DNA of 64,000 nucleotides. It comes from Sarcocystis neurona. Taxonomy: Eukaryota; Apicomplexa; Conoidasida; Eucoccidiorida; Sarcocystidae. The DNA lies in assembly GCA_000727475.1 (NCBI GenBank), contig KL647289.1, positions 2,126,798 through 2,190,797 on the forward strand, given 5' to 3'. The notes below the pieces were generated by a model. The model ran no database searches and was not told where the DNA came from. It was given only the letters and a program-made list of their open reading frames with translations. Shown piece after piece: positions 52,480-61,919 of this stretch. The position numbers were made by a program, and so were the translations under genes. Each line of letters opens with the position of its first letter. Position 1 is the stretch's first letter.

Positions 52480-55260
52480 CAGCTACGAATCGTCGCAGCA
52501 GGAGCAGAAGCAGATTTACCGCAACAGCTTAATGCAACAGCAGCAGCACTACAGGTGATGGAGCATCTACCCGCCGCCGAAGAACACTTGCAGCAGTGGA
52601 CCACGAGCAGCAGCAGCGTCCACGAAGAGCGCAACAGCGTCAGCAGCAGGAGAATTTTGGCAGCAGCTGCCGCTCCAGCCAGCGTGTACGAGCGGTAACA
52701 GCGGGACAACTTCGACCAACAGCAGTTGCATCATCTCCCGGCACCAGCAGAGCTGCAGCGTCAACGCTGCAGCTGCGGAGGCTCATAACCAGCAGCAGCA
52801 GCACAGGGAAACGAACAGTCGAGGTTACGCACCTGGGCCACCACCGGACCTGACCCCTAACAGCAGCCGCAGCCCACCAGCGGCAGTACAGAAATAGCAG
52901 CAACAGAGCAACGACAGCGTCAACGGTCAGCAGCAAATAGGAAAAGCAACAACAGCAGCGTCGTCCACAGCAGATCCCTGCCGCACAGGAGCAGCAGCAG
53001 TGTCTAGCAGGAGAGGCACAGCCGGCGCAGAGCATAAGCAGAATATACTAAATCGGAAAGATGTAGGTGCGTAGCGGCGGTCTCCGTTAATCTCCAACAC
53101 TGGCACGCTGGTGGCAGCAACGCAGGCACGCCAGCAACAGCAACAGCCGATCAGAGCAGTAGCGTCAAGATAGCGGCAGCAAAACCGCAGCCGTCTGATT
53201 TCAGCAGCAAAGCGTCGACAGCGCTTCGGCGCAGCTGGACCCGCGCTAGACAAGATTTTTGGGGAGAGTAACTCCGGCAGTAGCACCACAAGAAGCAGCA
53301 ACTGCGGTAGAGCAGCCGAGGCGGTACAAGCACCAATAGCGACGCACCGCCGGCAGCACGAGACATGGAGCAGGAAGACCGACAGCGACACATTCGCACG
53401 GGTAGCACAAACAGCAACGGCAAACACTGACAGCAGTCCTAGCAAGGCAGCCACAGCAGCTTCTGCTGCTAAGCGGCGGCAGCACCGCATCCGTAGCAGG
53501 AGCGTATTGACCAGCAGCAACAGCAGCAGGAGTCTGGTAACCAGCAGCAAGAGCGGCAGCAGCTGCAGCAGTGCACCGCTTCCGACTTGTTCAGCAGCAG
53601 TGGCAGCAACAGGTGTTCTTTGCTGTTTATAGCGCCTGTGGAAAGCACTTGCCTTCTTGTGCCTCACGCTGTGGGAGTGACACCAGCAGCAGCAGGGAGA
53701 GGACTGGACACATGTAGGGGGCTCCCCACCAGCAGCATCAGCGCAGTGGCGCAGTCGCAGTGCGCCCCGAGACAAACAGAGCACGCTGCAGCAGCACCAA
53801 CAGCAAATGGAAACGGCAGACGAGCGCGGTGGCGCGTGGGTAGCGGCAGTGGCAGGTGGTAGCGGCAGCGCTGCGCTGCGCATGTGTGTACACCCGTTTG
53901 CTGAAACGTGTGTCAGCTGTTAAACTTTCTGCAGGCGAGAGAGGGTGCTCTGTGGCGGCAGCGTCCTCCACCCTCGTCCCGTCCAGGAGGCTGCAGCCGC
54001 AGTATACAGAAGAAGCCTACAGCAGCAGGAGCAGAGCAGCAGCAGCAACTGCCGCTGGGGGCGGCACCCACATTCTCCTACACATGCTGATGCAGCAGCT
54101 GAGAGCAGTAACCGGCGTCCAAAACCAGACGGCGGAACGCAAGCACCTCCTGCTACGAAGGTCTCTGGAGAGCAGCAAAATCAGCAGCAGCGAAAGATGA
54201 CGCAGGACCAGCTCGTGCAACACGAGGAACGTCGCGGCAGTGTCAGTGCGCGGACTGCACCACCTGCGGTGCTTCACGTGCTCGCTACAGCCGCAGCAGT
54301 AGCAAAAGAAGCAGCGAGCGACCTGTGCAGCACACACACTCCACGAGGAGAAGCTGCAACTGCCGCAGAAAGGAAGGGCGGCCCAACAACTTGCCAGCGC
54401 AGTCGCGGTGGCATGGGAAGCAGCGCGGCAGCAGCAGCAGGTAGCATCGGAGCACTTGCGCGGCAGAGACAGAAAAAAGAGGTACGCCACGTCCCCAACG
54501 ACAGGGCCGCAGCACCATCAGCGTATATGGCACACATGTAAGTGGAAGAAGTAGATGCATGCACTTGCGCATACAGCCATAGATAGCGCCTACGGGTCTA
54601 CAGTAGAACGTGTGCAGCAGCCCTGGGCTGCAACACAACAGTAGTAGTGTCCTACGGCAGTCCTAGATCAGTACAATAGTAGTCGCACCACGTAAGCCCA
54701 GGGGCAGCAAGAGGGGAGGAGAGAGCAGCCCCAACACAGCAGCAAGATGAGTAATAATCGTAGTCCTTCCAAAACACCACCGGCAGCAGCAGCGGCAATT
54801 GTTACGCACCAGCAGCGGACGCAGCGGCCAAACCGCCACACCACACAGCAGCCCATCAGGTCAGCAGAGCCGCAGGGCAGCAGCAACTGCAACGCAGCAG
54901 CAGCAGCAGCAGCAACTGCAATGCGGCAGCACCAGCAGTGAAGGCGCAGCAGCGAGGGTGGCAGCACAAGCAGCAGCAGCGGCAGCAGCAGCAGCAGCGG
55001 CAGCGGCAGCAGCAGCGGCTCGAGCAGCAGCAGCAGCAGCGGCTCGAGCAGCAGCAGCAGCAGCGGCAGCAACAGCAGCAGCGGCAGCAACAGCAGCAGC
55101 TACAGCAGCAGCAGCAGTGCAGTGAGGAGAAGCAGCACGGTAGCGCTGACGGCAGGAGCACCGCAGCGCAGCAGCGAGAAGGTGCAGCACCAGCACTGTT
55201 GCGAGTGCGGCCGGCCGGGCGTGCGGTGAAGGTAGGGTGGCAGAGTAACACAGCAAGACA
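52480..55260. other. CAG-rich region without a resolved gene
   Basis: Dense CAG/GCA runs on the plus strand (52490-53560, 54000-54460 and 54700-55200). Frames are Q, A, S or L/C runs depending on strand. A non-repetitive gap near 53040-53100 shows nothing recognisable. Purine-type CAG on plus suggests either intron of a minus-strand gene or intergenic DNA. Confidence 0.45.
54955..55140. repeat. CAG/CGG-interrupted array
   Basis: (CAG)n broken by CGG and CTCGAG, for example CGGCTCGAGCAGCAGCAGC repeated near 55015 and 55042. Confidence 0.8.
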
Positions 55261-56450
55261 AAGTCTCGTTGCTTTTGCCGCGTCTTTTTTGGCCCTTCAC
55301 TGCTGGTGACGCGGATCTTCGTCAGCGTGCTAAAGCCAACTGGAGAGGCAGAACGTATAGGAGAGGAGCGAAAAAACGGAGCTGTGCAGCACATTGTTCT
55401 GCGGACGAGTGCTGCTGTCTCTCTTTCTCTCCTCCGGTGGGCGCGCTGATGCGGATCAGCAGCTGGCAGCTATACTACAACGGTTTTTGTTCGCTGTAGC
55501 AGGTGCTGCCGCATGCCCTGCGTCGACTACTCTGTTCTCACCGAAGAGAGAAGTCGTGCTTCTTTTTGCTGCTGCTGTGGCTGCCCCTCCTGTGTTGTCG
55601 CCTTACCCTGTGCACCGAGAAAAAAGAAGAGAGGCTGCTATCGCTACTGCGCCGCTGTGTTCTCGCTTTTTTAACACGCCGCTTCTTCCCTTGTGCGCGG
55701 ACGCACGCACGCGCTCACGCGCGGATACGGCGTTGTGCTGCTGCTGGTGAGACACGCACCACCCGCTCGCTGCTCTCTGCTGCTCTTCTCACCTGCTGCT
55801 GTCTGAATTGTCCCTCCTCAGGTTTCCATACTCTCTCAACAAAAACTGCGTCAACTGCTTCTGCCCGCGGTGCTGCAGCTGCCCCTGCCGGCGCGCGCAG
55901 GGCCGACTGCAGCTCCCGGTAGCAGGCACCCATCCCGCTTCTCCTCTTCTGTTCTCTTCAAGTCTGCAGTGGCTTCTTCTCATTCGGCTGGACGCCTGCC
56001 CATCTTTCACAGCTTTTTCCACGGTGACTGCTGCTGCCAGCGCTGTAGCCCCCTCACGCCGCTGTTTCTTCCCTCGAACTTGCGTGGCGGCGCCGCTGCG
56101 GCTGCTCCGCTTCTGTTGCAGCGGCCGCTGCTCTTCTCCGGGCTTGACAAGCCCCTGCAGCGGCTTTCCCTTTACGCGCTGCTGTCTTACAGCCTGGTGT
56201 GCCCCTCCTCAACTTTTGTGGCTCTGCATTTACGAGCAATCTGGCTCTTCCCCTGTCCACCGCGGCAGCGCCTCGCCTTGCTGCCTTCCATCTTTCCTGC
56301 GGCGCATCTATTTCCTCGCACACCCTCTCCTGTCTCTACTTCCGGAGCCGTAGTACACCGATACGTACCTGTCATCCGCGTATATAATATAATATACGCC
56401 CGAACATGGAAATATACAAGTGTCCGGCGTAGTGGGTTTTTCCGTTAGTC
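55260..56450. other. Pyrimidine-rich region, coding status unclear
   Basis: CTG/TCC-rich plus strand with overlapping plus frames 55808-56353 and 55870-56448. The latter contains LFSGLDKPLQRLSLYALLSY, which reads like protein. The minus strand is also open at 56054-56323. No family recognised on either strand. Confidence 0.35.
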
Positions 56451-56890
56451 TCAGTTTCCACTGCATCTCTCCCAGAAGCGTCTGCGACGTCTTCGAAGCA
56501 TGCTGCGGTCGTTCGTCTCCTCCTTTCCCGCGACCCGCCAACAAAAATTTCTCTTCCGCTCAGAAGCCGCCCGCAACGCCTTTGCGTTCAAAAATGAAAT
56601 CTGCCTACCAGCACAGGCTGTCGAAGTAAATTCCCTCTGCTCACTTCCCAAGTGAATTCTCTGTGCCCACTTCTGTGGATAGCTGCGGACCAGGCCGTCG
56701 TAGAGCCCGTACATCATCTCCGCACGTAGCAACGTATGTATAACACATCAGTATTGCAGTCTGTACAGGCTATGGAGTGACTCACCAGAAGATGATGCGT
56801 CTCTGGCAATTTTCCGCCTCCCCCCAGCGTTCTCCTCCGCAACGACTGCTGCTGCGGCGTCTGCTGCGCGGCAGCCCTACCAGCAGCTTT
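56451..56890 (-). CDS. Tentative 3' exons of a minus-strand gene, unidentified
   Basis: Three minus-strand segments join in phase: one ending at 56786 (AEENAGGRRKIARDASSS; donor GTGAGT), 56717-56645 (DDVRALRRPGPQLSTEVGTE; donor GTGAGC) and 56604-56451 (QISFLNAKALRAASERKRNF, a basic tail and TGA). The middle segment in another frame reads MMYGLYDGLVRSYPQKWAQR, which looks at least as natural but reaches a stop soon after splicing. Coding on this strand is plausible; the frame is not settled. Confidence 0.3.
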
Positions 56891-57179
56891 CCTCTCTCCT
56901 GCGAGGTCTCTCCGCGTTCCGGCCGGTACCCCTCGTTGCTGCCGCTGCTGCTGCTTCTATTCGTCTGCCCCCTCGTCCTCCTCTGCGCTGCCGGCCGTCC
57001 TCTCTCTGCTGCGTAGAGCCTTCGCTCCTGCTGCAGCAGTTCTTTCTTGCTGGTCTTGCTGCACTCTCCGCTGCTCTCTCTCTCTGGCGCGGCGTCCTTG
57101 CGCAGCGCAGCGCCGCCCTTCCCCTTTGTCGGTTGCCTCTCGCCCCGCGAACTTTGCCGCTTACAACGCCAAGTACGTG

Positions 57180-57420
57180 AACACAGACATACCCATATGT
57201 ACGTCTATAACAAAGGATATGGATACATACGTATGTGTGTACTTTTGTACATGTATACATATATACATCTTTGTATGTGTGTATGAATGTACGTATGTAT
57301 GCACGTGTACGTAGATATACATGCGGGTGTGTACGTGCATGCGTAGAAACGTATGGACATATAACTATCAGCCTTTTCCACATGTGCTTTTCTTTGTGGA
57401 TATGTGCGTGCCTGTGTACC
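57180..57420. repeat. ATACGTAT/TGTATG microsatellite
   Basis: ATACATATATACATC, GTATGTGTGTATGAATG and similar motifs directly after a GTACGT site at 57171. Possibly intronic, upstream of the large plus-strand gene. Confidence 0.7.
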
Positions 57421-57975
57421 CACCTTTCGACTTCCTGACTGCTGCTATCGCAGTGCGTCAATATGGAAACTACTTCGTAGTGAAGGGGTGGCTGTTATCT
57501 GCTGCTGCGCCGCTGCTGTTGAGATTCGGCAGCCGTGGTGCAGCTGTCGTGCGCCTGCGTGCGGGTTTTTCCCTGCGTCGCTCCGCTTCTTCCGCAGTTG
57601 CTGCAGCAGCTGCTGCTTCCTCTTCTTTTCCACGTCTGCTGGAGCACTAGGGTCCGCTGCTGCTAGGCTGCTGCTTCTGTGGACGCTCTTCCTTGCTCGC
57701 TGCTGCTGCTGCTTTCCGAGTGCAGGTGCATCCCTCCTCGCTGTCGTGCGCTGCCGCTCTGTTCTCTTCACGAAAAAGAACTTCTCAAGCGCGTCAGTTG
57801 CTGCCGCTGCTGCTCTTCCGTAACCTCCTTCTTCAACGGAACTGCGCTGCTGCTGCTGAGAAATTGAAGTGCTTGTTTCTCTCTCTGCCGATTCTCGGCC
57901 TGTCTGTATCTCGTGTCCTCCGTTGCAACTGTTGCTGCTGCCGCTGTTGCAGAAGACTTTGTTTGATGCAGCAGG

Positions 57976-60900
57976 ATGCAGTCGACGGAGGGGCAAGGCG
58001 AACGGCCGCTGCCGCCGTCGTCCTTTTCCGCTGTCTATCTCCCTGTTGCACCTGCTGGACCTTCTTCTGTAGCGTCCCCTGCCGCGTCTCCCGGCCCTGC
58101 TGCTACTTTCCCTCCTCCTCCCCCAACGGCGGGTGCTGCTTTCCAGCCTGCCGCTCTCCGTCTGCGCCCGCCGCCTGCCTACCCGCCTGCCGCTGCTTTG
58201 CCATATGGGCCCTTGGAAGGGGGGGCTGCTTCTCCGTTCCCCTCTGCTGCTGTCTCGGCCCCCGCCTTTGCTTCCTCTTCCTCCTCCTCCTCCTCTGCTG
58301 CTGCTGCTGCTCATCCCCCAGCTTCTTCGTCCCCTCCCGCTGCCCCTGGCTTCCACACGGCGGCTGCTGCTGCTTTCTCTCCTGCTGCTGTTTTCCCAGC
58401 CCCCGCTGCTGCTTCTCTCGCCAGTGCCTTTTCTCCCGCCTCCGCTGCTGCCCGAGTAGCTTCCCCTGCTACTGCTTCACCTGCTTCTCGGTATTCTGCT
58501 GGCCCTCCTGCTGCTGGTGCTCCTTCCGCCGCTCCGTGTGCACGTCCGACTGCTGCTGCCGCGCCGCGTGCTGCTCCTGCTGCCTTTCCTTTCCCTGCTG
58601 CAGCCTTGCCGGCGGCTGCTGGTTTCTCTCCTGCTGCTGCTGCTGCATCTTCATCTCCTCCTTCAGCGGGTGCTGCTGCTGCCTTTTTCCCTCCATCTTT
58701 CTTCTTTTCTTCACCCGGCGCCGCTGACGCTGCATCTCAAGCACCGTCTCTGCACCCCGCCCCTGGGCTGCATGCGCCGCTCCCTGCTAATTCCGCTGGA
58801 AGACGCTTTCCGCAAGGTGTCCTTCCTCCTTCCGTTGCTGCTGGTGGTGCTGCGGCTGCAGCTCGCTCTGCCGAAGTGGCTGTCTGCTCCAGTAGCAGAG
58901 GCTCGAGCAGCCGCAGCAGCAACAGCAACGACAGCAGCAGCAGCCGCGGGAGCAGCAGGGCCAGCGCAGGCAGCAGCACCAGCAACACTCAGAGCAGCAG
59001 ATGCAGCTTCTCCCAGACCGCAGCAGCGCAGCACCCGACCCCACAGGTGCATCCCTGGCCCCCCCTTCTTGCCGCTCCAGCGCCATCAGCAGCAGTACCG
59101 GCGCCCGCAGAAGCAGCAACAGCAGCAGCAGGAGGCGCGCCAGCAGGAGAACCGGCGCCACCAGGCGAAGGAGGAAGACCTGAGCGAGCAGCAGCGGCAG
59201 CGCAAGGACTACAAGCAGCAGAGGAGAAGGAGAGGGAAGCCGGAAGTGATGCTGAACGGGAAGGAGGTTGGACGAATAGTTGCAGGTGGAGCTGGGAGAG
59301 CAGCAGTGGGCCGGGGACCTCTGAGCGTCAAAGTGTCGACTTCTCTTCCACTTCTCAATTTGCTGCTGCTCCTCCTGCAGCTGTTGCTATTCCTCAACCT
59401 GCAGGACGTCCTGCCGCTCTACCTCATGTAGCTGCTGATGCTTCTGCTGTTCCACCCGATGTAGCTGCTGCGGCTTCACCTCCACATGCGGATTTTTTTT
59501 GTGGGGCTTCCGCAGCTGTCACGCCTCATAGAGCGTCTGCGTTCCCTCCTTCTCCTTCTCTTCCTGAGTCTGCCGCCCGTCGTGCAACTGGGGCTCCTGC
59601 TACTGTTGCTGCTGCTGCTGTCAGTGTCCCTGCTACTGCTGCCGGCGCGTGGGCTGCAGCAGAAGACGCAGCTGCTGGTGGCTCGTATCGGGTGACTGAT
59701 GCCGAGGCAGAAAATGCGCTCGGACCCCACGACGGGTCCTCCCGGCAAGGAGCAACTCTAAGCAAGGACCAACTGCTGCAGCAGCAGCCACCGCAGCTCC
59801 AGCAGGAGCAGCAGCAGCAAAAGCAGTATCCCTGCCAGCAGCAGCAGGACGACAAGGTGCAGGAGAAGAAGCAGCAGCAGGGCCAGCAACAGCTGTATAG
59901 TGAGGAGCAGCGACTGCAGTTGCAGCAGCAGCAATTCAACGAGCAGAGAGAGCCGCATCGGAGGCGACGGGAAAGGGAGGAGCAGCAGCAGCAGACAACG
60001 CTGAGAGAGGCGTCGAGTGAGCAGCTGCGGGAGAGGGAGCCGGCAGCACGAACGCAGCAGCAGGGGCCCACTTCGAATCCTGAGGTGGTATGTAGACAGC
60101 AGCAACAAAAGAAGGGACTGGACGAGCTGCTGCAGCCGCTTCAAGCGGCCGGCCCGCTGCTGCTGCCCAGGGAGAAGGGTGATGCAGCGAGGATGCTGCA
60201 GCAGGATGGGAAGGCCGAGAATCTGCTGCTTCCCGAGCAGCAACAGCAGCAGCAGTGCAACAAAAAGGAGCAGCAGATGACACCGCTTCCCCCTGCAGAG
60301 AGGGCAGCGGAAGTGGACGAGCAGCAGCCCCAGCAGCCGGGAAGGGATCACATGCTACTGTCCTCGCATCCTGCGGCAGCAGGTGACGACGCGACGCACC
60401 ACGGGCAGCAGGAGCACCAAGAGGCACCGAAGAAAAAGCAGCAGCGGGAAGAGCAGGGGCAGCAGCAGGAGGAAGAACAGCAGCAGAAAGTGCAGCAAGG
60501 ACACCTAGGACGCATGCAACAGGAAGGGGAAGGGAGTGTGGCAACGCAGCTGCGGCTTCAGCTGGAGGCAGCAGAAGCAAAACTTCTTGCCGACACGCCA
60601 GCAGAGAAGAAAAGTTTGCTGATATATCGACAGGCAGCAAGTGTGGTGGTGGCTGCACTGGCTACGCAGCTGCAGGTGCTGCGGCAGCTGCAGCGGCGGC
60701 TGCAACAGGCAACCGAGGCGCACAGACTTTTGGTGGGGAAAGTGGCATGCGGCTCAAGGAGCAGCAGCAGCAACCAGGCCGCGAGAGGAGAAGAGGTTGC
60801 TGCTGCGGCGTGCACGGCTGCCGCTGCGGCGTCGTATCTCGCAGACGCGCAGCGCATGCTCGACGGCGTCGTGGCAGCTCTGGGGCGACTTCACCAGCAG

Positions 60901-61919
60901 CAGCAGACTCTGCTCGACGAACCTACGCTACAGCAGGAGGAGAAGAAGCAACAGCGGGATGGACAGGGTGACCAGCAGAAGTACAAGCCAGGGGAGCAAG
61001 AGGACGACAAGGAGGACGGGAGCTCGGTTGGTGGTAGGCGTGCTGCTCCGCTGCTGCTGTCAGACCTCGCCATGCGCCCGAGAAGGTCGTCAAGAGAGAG
61101 ACTTCGCAGCAGTTGCCGAGGCGCAGCAGCGTCCGCAGGACGGGAAGGGGCAGTGAGCTCAGGAGAAGGAGAAGAAGGGGAGGATGCGTTCTGCTTGTCT
61201 CACTCGGTCCTGTGCACACCGAGCCGAGTGAGCAGCAGCAGCAGCAGAATAAAGCGGCGGCACCGGCGGCGGGAGCGTCGGGCAGGAGAGGCACGCAGAG
61301 AAGGAGGAGAAGACGAAGAAGAAAGAACAGGAGAGCGAGGTGCAGCAGGGGGAGGGCTGCGTAGGAGGAGTAGTGCTGCGGCAGCTGCGGCTCGTCTGCT
61401 GTTGCTGCGAGAGGACGCCACAGGAGAAGCAGCCGCCGAGTACATGCGCAGGGGAGGCGCGGAGCAGCACCAGCAGCAGCAGCAGCACGGGAGGCTGGCT
61501 CCGCCGCCCAGCACGCCTTCCTGTTTCTCGCAGATATCTGGAGCAGGCAGCGGCTGCAGCCTACGCAGCGGCAGCCGACGCAGCGGCAGCCGACGCAGCC
61601 CCACGTACAGCTCGTGGCGGACGCACCGGCTACGCACGACCGAGGCTCTGTGTGCGGCAGTGGGACGCGTGGAGGCCGTCTTCCGCAGCACGCTTGCGGC
61701 CGAAGCGGCCGCACAACGGCGCTGCGAAGAAATTAGAAGTATGCATGCGGAGACGCTCCAGGAACTGAGCCAGTCTATTGCTGCGGCTGCTGCGTCGAGT
61801 CTGCGTACTTTCGCCGCGGTTGCGAACGGCGCCGCAGGGCTCCCTGGCGTTGCTGTTGCGGGCGCTCCTCGCGACTCGCTGTTCTCGGCCTCTGCGACCG
61901 CCGGCCGCGGGCCCCACAG
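57976..61919 (+). CDS. Giant low-complexity protein, exon A
   Basis: Confidence is high for 59750-61919 and low for 57976-59750, where an alternative plus frame (near 59230-59340) reads GKPEVMLNGKEVGRIVAGGA. The exon ends GRGPH plus a split codon at 61919. Confidence 0.6.

Noticed and set aside
52927..53883. 318-codon minus frame rich in Cys/Leu/Ala
   Set aside because: Reads as translation of GCA/CAG repeats, with no recognisable block and no supported splice structure.
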